In this document: positions 16,972 through 25,370 of the stretch, piece by piece
Layout: every line of letters begins with the position of its first letter
How positions within the stretch are numbered: the first letter of the stretch is position 1
Assembly (NCBI GenBank): GCA_003170135.1
Contig: PMZR01000119.1
Span: 111,663 to 175,662 of the forward strand
From: Acidobacteriota bacterium
GTDB lineage: Bacteria > Acidobacteriota > Vicinamibacteria > Vicinamibacterales > Fen-181
DNA: 64,000 nt
Reading direction: 5' to 3'
Notes under the pieces: model-generated
Databases searched by the model: none
What the model saw: the letters and a program-made list of their open reading frames with translations, nothing else
What the model was told of the DNA's origin: nothing
Made by a program: the position numbers and the translations under genes

Positions 16972-17631
16972 TCATTCCTCTTCGAGATCCAGATAGGCCC
17001 GCTCGAGTTCCGCACGCGCCCGACCAAGCAAGGTCCTGATGGTCACCAGCGCGAGGTACAGGATGACAAACGCGCCCACCGAGAACCAGAACGGCAGTCG
17101 CATGCCGGAGGCGAGTGTCATCACCACCGTTGTCTTCGGGTGCATCGTCCGCCAGAGATTCACCGACACGTAGACGAAGGGCACGTTGGCCATGCCGAAC
17201 AGCGCCATCGCCGCGGCCAGTTTCTCCGACCCGGGGCCGCCGTACTTCCGGACCAGAAGATAGGCGACGAAGATCAGCTCGAGCAGCAGCGACGACGTCA
17301 GCCGCGCATCCCACTCCCACCAGACGCCCCACGCCTTGCGGGCCCACATCGGGCCGGTGACGAGCACGATCAGGCCGAACACGACCGTCAGTTCGCCCGC
17401 GGCGGCGGCCAGGTAGTCGGCCGATCGCCGGTTGCCGAACAGGTACGCGGCGCTGGCGAGACCGCACACGAACGCCGACACGAACATCACCATCGCCGAG
17501 GGCACGTGGAAGTAGAAGATCTTCTGCACCAGACCCATGGTCGACTCGTAGGGCGCCTGCTCGATGAGCACGGGGGCGACGGCAAACATCGCGATGGCGA
17601 CGAACAGCAACGGGGAGAGCAAGCGTTTCAT
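16972..17631 (-). CDS. ccmC: Heme-handling permease CcmC
   Basis: This polytopic WWD-family protein loads heme onto CcmE on the periplasmic side. It has 219 residues and six transmembrane helices. The WWD signature reads 'VWWEWDARLTSSLLLELIF' (approx. residues 103-121), flanked by the expected histidines: 'FYFHVPSAMVMF' (approx. 38-49) and 'WRTMHPKTTV' (approx. 160-169). It is followed by ccmD and preceded 6 bp away by ccmB in the classic ABCD order. The identification is firm. Confidence 0.95.
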   Translation of the reverse strand: MKRLLSPLLFVAIAMFAVAPVLIEQAPYESTMGLVQKIFYFHVPSAMVMFVSAFVCGLASAAYLFGNRRSADYLAAAAGELTVVFGLIVLVTGPMWARKAWGVWWEWDARLTSSLLLELIFVAYLLVRKYGGPGSEKLAAAMALFGMANVPFVYVSVNLWRTMHPKTTVVMTLASGMRLPFWFSVGAFVILYLALVTIRTLLGRARAELERAYLDLEEE

Positions 17632-17637
17632 GATGCG

Positions 17638-18315
17638 TCAGTCCGTCATCAGCGGTTCGAACGTCCACAACGACAAGGTCACGAACACGATGTCGAAGAA
17701 CACGAGCAGCGCCAGCCACATGCGCGCCGTCTCGATATCGGGCGTCGATTGCAACAGCGCCGACGTCCCTCGCACGCCGGCGATGATCACCGGGACCGTG
17801 ATCGGGTACAGCAGGACCGGCAGCATCACGTCGCGGCTGCGCGCCCGGACGAGCATGGCCGCGAACAGTGTGCCGACCGCGGCGAACCCGATGGTCCCGG
17901 CCACGAGCAGGGCGACCATCCAGAGCACCGCGCGCTCGAAGGCCGCCTGGAACAGCAGGCCGACCAGCGGCACCAGCACGAGTTCGACGACGAACAGCAA
18001 GGCGACGATGCCCAGGAGCTTGCCGACGTAGATGGCCGGCCGATCCGCCGGTGCGAGCAGCAGCGCGCGCAGCGTCTCGGCGTGCCGCTCGCGCTCGAAC
18101 GTGCGGCCCAGCGCCAGCGTGCCGGCGAACGCGATCGCGATCCAGAGGATCCCGGCGGCCGCGTCCTCGAGAGGACGGCCCTCGCGGACGAGCGCGAACG
18201 CGAACACGAGCACGCACGCCACGGCGAAGAACGCCGTCGTATAGAGGATCTCCCGGCTCCTGACTTCCACGGTCAGGTCCTTGCGCATGACGAGCCAGGC
18301 GATCTTGAAGAACAC
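17638..18315 (-). CDS. ccmB: Heme exporter permease CcmB
   Basis: The membrane subunit of the CcmAB ABC transporter, which uses ATP to release holo-CcmE from CcmC. About 225 residues with six transmembrane helices and the family start '[18 protein letters not shown]'. The GTG at 18315 ('[13 protein letters not shown]') is preferred by family pattern. ATG 18288 is the alternative, and anything further upstream is translated heptad repeat. Neither start has a good Shine-Dalgarno. It is separated from ccmA by a 157-bp gap filled with an inverted heptad array. Confidence 0.93.
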   Translation of the reverse strand: MFFKIAWLVMRKDLTVEVRSREILYTTAFFAVACVLVFAFALVREGRPLEDAAAGILWIAIAFAGTLALGRTFERERHAETLRALLLAPADRPAIYVGKLLGIVALLFVVELVLVPLVGLLFQAAFERAVLWMVALLVAGTIGFAAVGTLFAAMLVRARSRDVMLPVLLYPITVPVIIAGVRGTSALLQSTPDIETARMWLALLVFFDIVFVTLSLWTFEPLMTD

Positions 18316-18323
18316 GATCAGTT

Positions 18324-18464
18324 CAGTAGACAGGAGACAGCAGGCAGTAGACAGTAGCGCACCAGGCACCGGACAGCAGGTAGCAGGCAGCAGCCGGCTC
18401 GATCACTCGCATCACCGCTCCACCTTTTACTACTGTCTACTGTCTCCTGCCTACTGTCTACTAG
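18324..18464. repeat. Inverted heptad array CAGTAGA/CAGGAGA between ccmA and ccmB
   Basis: The left arm (18324-18357) holds CAGTAGA, CAGGAGA, CAGCAGG, CAGTAGA, CAGTAG. The right arm (18430-18464) is the inverse (TACTGTC words). The 72-nt loop holds further CAGCAGG-like words and a short AT-rich stretch. It sits inside an otherwise tightly packed operon, between the ccmA stop and the ccmB start, so the RNA could form a long hairpin that separates the two genes. Confidence 0.8.
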
Positions 18465-18472
18465 TTATCTGA

Positions 18473-19177
18473 TCATCGCGCCACGAGCGCCCGATAGCGC
18501 TCGCGCAGCGGTCCCTGGGACTCGTCCACGGTGAGCAGCCGGCCCTCGCGCAGGACGGCTGCACGGTCCAGCAGTCCTTCGGCCACATCCAGGTCGTGCG
18601 TCGCGAGCACCACGATACGACCGTTGGCCCGCAGTTCCTTCAGCCGTGCGACCAGGGCGGCGGCCGAGGCGTCGTCGAGGCCGGTGAACGGCTCGTCGAG
18701 CAGCAGAAGCCGGGGATCGTGCAACAGCGCCCGCTCGAGCGCCAGGCGCTGGCGCATGCCGCGCGAGAAGGACGTGACGAGATCGTCGGCCCGTTCCAGC
18801 AGCCCCGCTCGCTCCAGCGCGTGCTGCACACAGCTGCGGACGTCAGACACGCCATACAGGCGCGCGAAGAAATCGAGGTTCTCGCGGGCAGTCAATTCGG
18901 GGTAGAGGTGCAGATCGTGGGCGAGCAACCCGAGCCGTGCCCGCAGCCTGGGGCCCGCTTCGAGCGCCCGGTGCACGCCGTAGCGGACCTCGCCGGCCGA
19001 CGGTGTGATGAGCGTGGCCAGGACCGACAGGAGCGTGGATTTTCCGGCGCCGTTCGGACCGAGCAGGCCGAGGACTTCGTGCCGGCGGCACACCAGCGAC
19101 ACGTGTGAGAGGGCGCGGCGGCGGCCGTAGTACCTGGAGACGTCGCGAATGTCGACCTCGTCGAAGTCGAAGCTCAC
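18473..19177 (-). CDS. ccmA: Heme exporter ATPase CcmA
   Basis: An ABC ATPase of 234 residues. Walker A 'LGLLGPNGAGKSTLL' is near residue 38, the signature 'SFSRGMRQRLALERALL' near 130, Walker B 'LLLLDEPFTGLDD', and the H-loop 'VVLATHDLDVAEG'. It partners CcmB. The GTG start at 19177 overlaps the stop of the upstream accessory gene (GTGA), implying translational coupling, and matches the family N-terminus 'FDEVDIRDVSRYYGRR'. The reading frame continues about 100 codons upstream, but that part has no protein-like pattern. Confidence 0.94.
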   Translation of the reverse strand: MSFDFDEVDIRDVSRYYGRRRALSHVSLVCRRHEVLGLLGPNGAGKSTLLSVLATLITPSAGEVRYGVHRALEAGPRLRARLGLLAHDLHLYPELTARENLDFFARLYGVSDVRSCVQHALERAGLLERADDLVTSFSRGMRQRLALERALLHDPRLLLLDEPFTGLDDASAAALVARLKELRANGRIVVLATHDLDVAEGLLDRAAVLREGRLLTVDESQGPLRERYRALVAR

Positions 19178-20466
19178 GCGGTCAGCCCTCGGCCACCACC
19201 CGCAGGCGGCGCCAGCCTGGCGGTTCCCGGTCCCGCGCCGTCCAGTTCCCCGTAAATCCGCTCGAGCGTGAGCATCAACTCGGCACGACGCCCGACGTGG
19301 CCGTCTGCATTCAGGGTGCCTGCCCGCTTTGCCCGTTCGAGCTTCAGCAGGTCGGCGAACAGCCGATCGCGCCGGCCCTCGAGCTCGTGGCGCCGCGCGT
19401 GGGCGCCGTTCTGCGCGCGGCCCAGCGCCGTCCATGCCCCACCGCCCAGGATCGCCAGGGCGATGACGAGCGAGATCGTGCGCGGCCACGTCTCGTGATG
19501 CGGCAGGCCGGCGAGCTCAATCGTCAGCGGCTGTCCTGCCGCAACCGACGGGCCGGTACCCATGACGTAGACCTTCCCGTCGGCGGCCGGGACCTGCTGC
19601 TGTTGGGCGAGTTGCGCCGATTTCAGTTCGAGGTTGCCGACCTTCTGCGCCGCCACGGCCACCGCGTCGAGAGCGGCGGGAAACGCCTGCACCAGCGTAC
19701 GCGACGCGGCATCGGACGGCAGCGCGTACCCGACCTGCATGGTGGTTCGTCCGGGGCCGAACGGCCCGGCGATCGAGACACGCCGGCCACTCAGGTGGGC
19801 CTGAGGCGACGAGCCTTCGAGCAGGCTTGCGCCCATGGCGTCCGCCGGAAGATCGAAGACGAGCGGCGAGGCGGGATTGACGGGTGCGGCGCCCCTGTTG
19901 ATGACATCCAACAGGTAGAACACCGACAGCGCGTCATCGTCGAACTCGATCGCGATGCGCGAATCGCCGCCGAAGGTGACCGTGCCGGACACGGCCGCGG
20001 CGGTAGGCACTCCGGCGGCCGACGGCCCGGTCCCGGACGCGGCCAGCAACAGCCGTATGCCGCCCTTCCCGGCCATCGTGAACGGCTGCGATTCGATCCG
20101 CTCTCCGTCCACCGTGGCAATCGCCTGCGCGTTCGCGCCGGGCGACACGCCCGTGAACTGCGCCCGCCCTGTTTCGTCTGTCTGCGCCGTCCGGCTCGTG
20201 CCGGCCACGACGAGTTCGACGGTCTGTTTCGGCAGGACGTTCGAGATCTCGCCGCGCACGACCCGCACCGAGACGGTGCCGTCGGGCAGATCGCCCATCG
20301 GCATCGCAATACCGGACATCATGCGGGCATCGGGCATCCCGGTCGGTTGCCCGCCCCTGGCGCCCGGCATGGCCGGCTGCGCCTGCGCCGGAGTGGAACC
20401 ACCCAAGAGCAGCGCCATGCACGCGGCAACGCCCAGAGCGCTCACCGAAATACGAGAGTCACACAT
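19174..20466 (-). CDS. Exported, membrane-anchored protein with carboxypeptidase-regulatory-like domain, in ccm operon
   Basis: A 430-residue protein with a signal peptide (cleavage near 'PAQAQPA'), then a Thr/Val/Gly-rich beta domain (approx. residues 60-130; 'DETGRAQFTGVSPGANAQA' is typical of carboxypeptidase regulatory/CarboxypepD_reg folds), a second beta region (approx. 150-300), one transmembrane helix (approx. 335-355, 'TISLVIALAILGGGAW') and a cytoplasmic coiled coil with 'DRLFADLLKLERAKRAGTLN'. It starts 8 bp inside the preceding zinc-ribbon gene and its stop overlaps ccmA, so it is an integral operon member. No Ccm function is known for this architecture. Confidence 0.75.
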   Translation of the reverse strand: MCDSRISVSALGVAACMALLLGGSTPAQAQPAMPGARGGQPTGMPDARMMSGIAMPMGDLPDGTVSVRVVRGEISNVLPKQTVELVVAGTSRTAQTDETGRAQFTGVSPGANAQAIATVDGERIESQPFTMAGKGGIRLLLAASGTGPSAAGVPTAAAVSGTVTFGGDSRIAIEFDDDALSVFYLLDVINRGAAPVNPASPLVFDLPADAMGASLLEGSSPQAHLSGRRVSIAGPFGPGRTTMQVGYALPSDAASRTLVQAFPAALDAVAVAAQKVGNLELKSAQLAQQQQVPAADGKVYVMGTGPSVAAGQPLTIELAGLPHHETWPRTISLVIALAILGGGAWTALGRAQNGAHARRHELEGRRDRLFADLLKLERAKRAGTLNADGHVGRRAELMLTLERIYGELDGAGPGTARLAPPAGGGRGLTA

Positions 20467-21268
20467 TCAGAGAACCTGCCAGCTTCGTCCCACACTGCTT
20501 GCAGAATTTCGCGTCCGCGTCGTTCACCGCACCGCAGGCGCACGACAGCGGGTCCCGCGCCTCGTCAAACGACTCCGACGCGGCAAACGTCGATGCGGCA
20601 AAGTCGGGCGCCGGCCGTCCCGGTGGCGCCGCGGGTGCCGGCCGAGCGGCCTGCCCGCCGGTGTCGGATCGCGCGGACGGTCCGCGCGCCCCGAGCCGCG
20701 CGTCCAGCTCGCGCTCGATGAGCTCGCGGTACCCGGCGCTGCCCGCATCCAACTGCCGGATCAGGCGCACGGCTCGCGCCCGCAGCCGCCCGGTCATCTC
20801 TTCGCAGTCGCTCTCCGACACCTTGCCCATCGCACGATCGAATTCGAGCTCCTTGATGGCGCGCAAAACGATCGTCTTCTCGCGCTCGAGCGCCGCGCGC
20901 GTCCGGCCGCCGACCATCTCCGGCTCGATCGAGGAGACGCCCGAGGCCAGCGGCCACAGCATCCGATACGTGGCCAGCGCCACCACGCCCGTCGCCAGGA
21001 TGGCGAGCACGACGAAGATGATGTTGGCCGGGCGTGTGCCGTGCGTGATGAGGGCACCGGCCGTCGCGGCCGCGACGGTCCCCAGAATGAGGACGTGCGC
21101 GGGCTGAATACCAGGGGCGCCCGGGGCCGCTGTTGCGGCGGGCGTCGCGGCGCGTTCCGCATCGGCGACGCGTCTCTGGCCATTCGGACCGGGGCCGGAC
21201 GGTCTTCCGCCCTTCGGGCCGGCGGCCGGCGTCCGCTTCGATCTAGTCGAGGTTTCGGAGCTCATCAT
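20459..21268 (-). CDS. Membrane protein with C-terminal zinc ribbon, in ccm operon
   Basis: About 269 residues. A disordered Pro/Gly/Ala-rich N-terminus is followed by two transmembrane helices (approx. 55-100, 'VLILGTVAAATAGALI' and 'IIFVVLAILATGVVALATY'), a helical cytoplasmic part ('ALEREKTIVLRAIKELEFDRAMGKVSESD') and a C-terminal zinc ribbon, C-x-C...C-x2-C ('CACGAVNDADAKFCKQCG'). Tandem ATGs at 21268/21265 overlap the ccmF-ccmH stop. The KELEFD-x-x-x-GKxSxxD segment occurs in small proteins encoded beside ccm genes in related bacteria (recalled, not checked). The function is unknown. Confidence 0.75.
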   Translation of the reverse strand: MMSSETSTRSKRTPAAGPKGGRPSGPGPNGQRRVADAERAATPAATAAPGAPGIQPAHVLILGTVAAATAGALITHGTRPANIIFVVLAILATGVVALATYRMLWPLASGVSSIEPEMVGGRTRAALEREKTIVLRAIKELEFDRAMGKVSESDCEEMTGRLRARAVRLIRQLDAGSAGYRELIERELDARLGARGPSARSDTGGQAARPAPAAPPGRPAPDFAASTFAASESFDEARDPLSCACGAVNDADAKFCKQCGTKLAGSLNV

Positions 21269-23729
21269 CCAATCGTGCCTGCATCTCAGGGTCATTGACG
21301 GCCGCGTTGTCCTCGGCCGACGCCGGTGCCGTCGCGTTGTCATCCGCCGGATGGCGTGACCACCGGACCGCCGCGAAGCCGATCCCGGCGGCGCTCGCAC
21401 CGCCGATCACGTACGGCAGCAGCCAGGCCAGCCGATTGAAGCCCTTGTTGATGGGCTCGGCCAGCGGCTCCTCGCTGCCGTATTTCGCGATGTAATACTG
21501 GATGACCTGTTCGCGCGTCTTGCCGGCGCGCACCAGGCCGGAGATCTCTTCCCGCATCGCCTCGGCGGTGCTGCAGGTGCACTCCCCCACCAATTGCCGG
21601 CCGCACGTGCCGCACATGCAGATGATCGATCGGAACAGATCCTTCTCGAGCGCCGTGCGCGGCACGACCGGCTTGTACTGCCCTTCGACGTGTTGTGCCT
21701 GGGCGATGGCCGGGAACAGCAGCATCAGCAGCAGGACCATCGTCGTCGTCGCGGCGCCTGCCGGCACTTTGAGCGTGGCAAAGCTGAACGTGGTCTCCGG
21801 CAGAAGCGCAATCAGCGTCCCCATCGCGAGGATGCCGAAGCCGACCCAGATCCAGTCCACCAACGGGTTGATCACGATCTGGAAACTGGCCGACTGATCC
21901 TTCAGGTCGAACCCGGGCATCACGAGATACAAGTCTTCGGTGACCGACCGGCTGATCGCGACGTGGCTCGTCGGCTCCTCCTCGTGCTTGCGGAAGAACC
22001 ACTTGCCCGGCTTCATCGTGCCGAGCGGCTTGCCGTCGTAACTGACGCTCACCTGCGCCGTCACCATCTGCTTCGATCCGTCATCGGTGACCTGGATGCC
22101 GTCGTGCCGGATCACGTAATGACCGACCTTGGTCTGCTGGCCGGGGCTGAGCGCCACCTGCTGGTCGACCTTGAAGCCGGCGCCGGCGAAGCCGAGGAAC
22201 ATCAGCACGATGCCGAGGTGCACGATGTAGCCGCCGTAGCGGCGCTTCGACCGGGACACGAGGCCGATGGTCGCCGTCAGGTAGTCGGTGCCCGTCGCCT
22301 GCCGCCGCACCCGCGCGCCGCGCGCGATCTCCTGGATGAGGGTGGCGACGACGAAAGCCGAGAATGCGAAACAGAGGCCCGACGCCCAGACGCGCACGCC
22401 CGCCAGGTAGACACCCGCTCCCGTCAGGAGGCCGACCGTGACCGGCCAGATGAACTGATCCCGCAGGTTCGCGAACGTGGACTTGCGCCACGCGAGCAGC
22501 GGACCGATGCCCGTGAGCAGGAGCAGCACCAGCCCGATCGGCAGCATCCACTTGTTGAAGAACGGCGGGCCGACGGTGAGGCGTTCGCCGCGGATCGCCT
22601 CGCTCAAGGTCGGGAACATCGTGGCGAACAGCACGAACAGCGCGGCGAAGAGCAGTATCCAGTTGTTCACCAGGAACGCCGCTTCGCGCGAGATCCACGA
22701 ATCCAGCTCGTGACGCGCCCTGAGCAGCGGCATCCGGCGGATCACGAAGCCGAAGCTGACGATGAGGATGGCGGCCATGAACAGCGTGAACAGGAACGCG
22801 AGTTGCTTGTCCTCGCCGAACGCGTGTACGGACGACACCACCCCCGAGCGCGTCATGAAGGTGCCGAAGATCGTCAGGAAGAACGTCGTGATGACCAGCG
22901 TGACGTTCCAGCCACGCAGCATGCCCCGGCGTTCCTGCACCATCACCGAGTGGATGAACGCGGTGGCCGTCAGCCACGGCAGCAGGCCGGCGTTCTCAAC
23001 CGGGTCCCAGCCCCAGTAGCCGCCCCATCCGAGCACTTCGTACGCCCAGATCATCCCCAGCGTCAGGCCGAACGACAGGAACAGCCAGCTGAACATCGTC
23101 CAGCGGCGCACGGCCCGCAGCCACGCGTCGTCCAGGTTCCCCGTGATGAGCGCCGCCATGCCGAACGCGTACGGGATGGTCATGCCCACGAAGCCGATGT
23201 AGAGCGCCGGCGGGTGAATCACCATGTAGGCGTTCTGCAGCAGCGGATTCAGGCCACGCCCGTCGGGGGGCGCGCTCACCAGGTATGTCTCGAACGGGTT
23301 CTTGTGGACGACCATCAAAAACAAGAAGAACATCTCGACAATCGAGATGACGGCCACCACGTAGGGAATCAGCTCCCGGTGCCGGTCCCGGTTCACGTAG
23401 ATGGCGATCGAGGCGAAGACCGACAGCAGGAACACCCAGAACATGATCGAGCCGTCCAGCCCGCCCCAGTACGAGGTCAGCTTGTAGACGAACGGCTGCA
23501 CCGAGTCCGAGTAATGCTGGACGTACCTGATCGTGTAGTTGTCGGTGACGAAGGCGTGAATCATCACCACCGAGGCCAGGGCGAGCAGCGCCGCCACGAG
23601 ATAGGACGCACCGATGCCGCTCTCGATCAGCCGGCGCGAGCCGCGGCGCGCGCCGGCGACCGACGCCGCGGCCGCGTAGCTGCCGACCACGAAGCTGGCC
23701 AGAAGAAGGAACGTGCCTAGGGAAGCCAT
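21243..23729 (-). CDS. ccmF: Cytochrome c heme lyase CcmF fused to CcmH
   Basis: 828 residues. The N-terminal part (approx. 1-650) is CcmF: many transmembrane helices, the WWD domain 'WGGYWGWDPVENAGLLPWL', 'HPPALYIGFVGMTIPYAF' with its heme-ligand His, and 'GTFMTRSGVVSSVHAF'. The C-terminal part (approx. 690-790) is a CcmH domain: 'CMCGTCGRQLVGECTC' in place of the usual LRCxxCQ, then 'AMREEISGLVRAGKTREQVIQYYIAKYG' and a helix 'LAWLLPYVIGGASAAGIGF'. One polypeptide therefore holds the heme-ligation and apocytochrome-thiol steps. No CcmG thioredoxin is in the operon. Confidence 0.93.
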   Translation of the reverse strand: MASLGTFLLLASFVVGSYAAAASVAGARRGSRRLIESGIGASYLVAALLALASVVMIHAFVTDNYTIRYVQHYSDSVQPFVYKLTSYWGGLDGSIMFWVFLLSVFASIAIYVNRDRHRELIPYVVAVISIVEMFFLFLMVVHKNPFETYLVSAPPDGRGLNPLLQNAYMVIHPPALYIGFVGMTIPYAFGMAALITGNLDDAWLRAVRRWTMFSWLFLSFGLTLGMIWAYEVLGWGGYWGWDPVENAGLLPWLTATAFIHSVMVQERRGMLRGWNVTLVITTFFLTIFGTFMTRSGVVSSVHAFGEDKQLAFLFTLFMAAILIVSFGFVIRRMPLLRARHELDSWISREAAFLVNNWILLFAALFVLFATMFPTLSEAIRGERLTVGPPFFNKWMLPIGLVLLLLTGIGPLLAWRKSTFANLRDQFIWPVTVGLLTGAGVYLAGVRVWASGLCFAFSAFVVATLIQEIARGARVRRQATGTDYLTATIGLVSRSKRRYGGYIVHLGIVLMFLGFAGAGFKVDQQVALSPGQQTKVGHYVIRHDGIQVTDDGSKQMVTAQVSVSYDGKPLGTMKPGKWFFRKHEEEPTSHVAISRSVTEDLYLVMPGFDLKDQSASFQIVINPLVDWIWVGFGILAMGTLIALLPETTFSFATLKVPAGAATTTMVLLLMLLFPAIAQAQHVEGQYKPVVPRTALEKDLFRSIICMCGTCGRQLVGECTCSTAEAMREEISGLVRAGKTREQVIQYYIAKYGSEEPLAEPINKGFNRLAWLLPYVIGGASAAGIGFAAVRWSRHPADDNATAPASAEDNAAVNDPEMQARLDDELRNLD

Positions 23730-23930
23730 CGATGCTCTTCAGCCCGAACGACGGGACGAGCGGTCCAGACCGCTTTCCCGCGGGGGCAAAATCGATTCAA
23801 GCTGGGCAGTGTGAGCGGGTTGAGGCGCAAGTCTCCACCCGGTTTTGCGGGTCACTCGCCGTTCCGGATGCAACTCCGGGCAGTTCGCCTTGGAACGCGC
23901 TGAGGCCGGACGTCGGCCGTCGACGATCTG

Positions 23931-24344
23931 CTAACTCCCGGACGCTGCGCTCTTGTTCGGCTCGTACTTGGAGGGGCACTTCGCCATCACGCCATTCGGC
24001 TCCACGTGAAACCCGTCCGCCTGGAGGCGCCCCTTCAGCACGACTTCCGAGTCGTCCTTGAACGTATCCGGGACGATGCCCGTATAACGGGCCCGGACGC
24101 TCTGGCCCTTGTTCTGAATCTCGAACACGTATTCGAGCGAATCACGTTTGCGCAGGATCGAATCGCGCACCACGAACCCGTGCAACTGGAGGGCTTTCCC
24201 CTGCCATTGTGCGGGATTCGTCATGACTTCGTCGACGTGCTTGTAATACTCGGTTCCCTCGCTCAGCGTGGACCACAACAGGCCGCCGAGCGCGAGCCCC
24301 AGTACCAGCGCGGTGACGCCGATCTTCACGGTCTTCTGTGCCAT
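23931..24344 (-). CDS. ccmE: Heme chaperone CcmE, Cys (CxxxY) variant
   Basis: 137 residues: an N-terminal signal anchor ('VKIGVTALVLGLALGGLLW') and the OB-fold core ('GKALQLHGFVVRDSI', 'VRARYTGIVPDTFKDDSEVVLKG'). The heme-binding site reads V-M-A-K-C-P-S-K-Y-E-P, giving Cys123-x3-Tyr127 where classical CcmE has His-x3-Tyr (HDENY). This is the CxxxY type known from Desulfovibrio and archaea. It is first in the ccm run, 201 bp before ccmF. That gap (23730-23930) holds no gene or clear signal. Confidence 0.93.
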   Translation of the reverse strand: MAQKTVKIGVTALVLGLALGGLLWSTLSEGTEYYKHVDEVMTNPAQWQGKALQLHGFVVRDSILRKRDSLEYVFEIQNKGQSVRARYTGIVPDTFKDDSEVVLKGRLQADGFHVEPNGVMAKCPSKYEPNKSAASGS

Positions 24345-24392
24345 AGCGCCTTTCAGAGGATGATTCAGAGTATCGTCACCCGGCCGATCGGG

Positions 24393-24995
24393 TCAACTAT
24401 TTGAGTCCAATACACCGCGGTCGTGGCTGAGCGACTCGACTGCCACGAACTGCTGCAAGAGGCGGTACGCCGCCGCCACCGGCAACCCGACCACGTTCGA
24501 ATAAGATCCGTTGATGCTCTCGACGAAGCGCGACGCGAGCCCCTGGACGGCGTAGGCGCCGGCCTTGTCGTATGGCTCGCCCGAAGCGACGTACCAGGTG
24601 ATTTCCTCAGGCGAAAGCTGCAAGAACCGGACCCTGGTGCGCGCCACCTCGCGCGCTTCGCGCCGATCGAGACAAATCGCGACACCCGTCAGGACGTCGT
24701 GCGTCCGGCCGGACAGCATCCGCAGCGTTTGGACCGCCTCCGCTGCGTCGACTGGCTTCCCCAGAATACGCTCGTCCACCACCACGGCCGTATCCGCGCC
24801 AAGCACGAGTGTGCCGGGATTCCGGCGGGCGACTTCACGGGCCTTCGCCAGCGCCAGACGGGACACGTAATCAACCGGCGATTCGCCGCCCAGGACGCGT
24901 TCATCGATCTCGACGGGCATGACCTCGAATGGCAGCCCGGCCGCAGCCAGCAGGTCGGCCCGTCGAGGTGAGGCGGACGCAAGGATGAGGCGCAC
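24393..24995 (-). CDS. maf: Maf-like nucleoside triphosphate pyrophosphatase
   Basis: It hydrolyses non-canonical or methylated nucleotides (dTTP/UTP class in the YhdE group) and is linked to septum control in some bacteria. 200 residues. The start 'RLILASASPRRADLLAAAG' is the family P-loop-like motif, followed by 'GADTAVVVDERILGKP' and 'SGEPYDKAGAYAVQGLAS' with 'INGSYSNVVGLPVA'. The GTG at 24995 matches the family N-terminus. The open frame upstream overlaps the divergent DciA-like gene and is not coding. It may share transcription with ccmE, 48 bp downstream. Confidence 0.94.
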   Translation of the reverse strand: MRLILASASPRRADLLAAAGLPFEVMPVEIDERVLGGESPVDYVSRLALAKAREVARRNPGTLVLGADTAVVVDERILGKPVDAAEAVQTLRMLSGRTHDVLTGVAICLDRREAREVARTRVRFLQLSPEEITWYVASGEPYDKAGAYAVQGLASRFVESINGSYSNVVGLPVAAAYRLLQQFVAVESLSHDRGVLDSNS

Positions 24996-25022
24996 GGAGG
25001 CAATGATACACTCTGCCTTCGC

Positions 25023-25328
25023 ATGGAGCCTCTGCAGCAGACCATTCCCGCCGTGCTGGCTCGACTGTTGCGCGACGCGCCGCTCTCGCCCGAGAAAGTC
25101 ACCTTTGCGTGGCGCGCAGCCGTGGGAGCCGCGATTGCGCGGGTCTCCGCCGTGCGCCTGTCGGACGACGGCATCGTCTGGGTGCAGTGCGAGGACGACC
25201 ATTGGCGCCGCGAGATCCGGCGCTCGGCGACGGTGATCAAGGAGCGGCTCGTCGCGCTGCTTGGCGTCGAAGTCGTCAAACAGGTCAAGGTGCCGGGGGC
25301 CAGCCCGAAACGAAGATCAGGCCGGTAG
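25023..25328 (+). CDS. DciA-like protein (DUF721)
   Basis: A 101-residue KH-like domain protein with the DUF721 pattern: 'VLARLLRDAPLSPEKVTFAWRAAVGAAIARVS' followed by 'GIVWVQCEDDHWRREIRRSATVIKERL'. DUF721 includes DciA, the ancestral loader of the replicative helicase DnaB. Short stand-alone members like this one may be paralogues, so no symbol is given. It is divergent from maf with 27 bp between starts, and is followed 42 bp later by the hydroxyacyl-CoA dehydrogenase. Confidence 0.8.
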   Translation: MEPLQQTIPAVLARLLRDAPLSPEKVTFAWRAAVGAAIARVSAVRLSDDGIVWVQCEDDHWRREIRRSATVIKERLVALLGVEVVKQVKVPGASPKRRSGR

Positions 25329-25370
25329 CGCGGCCCGTCCGAACCCGGCGTTCACAGTGGAGAAGCGCAG

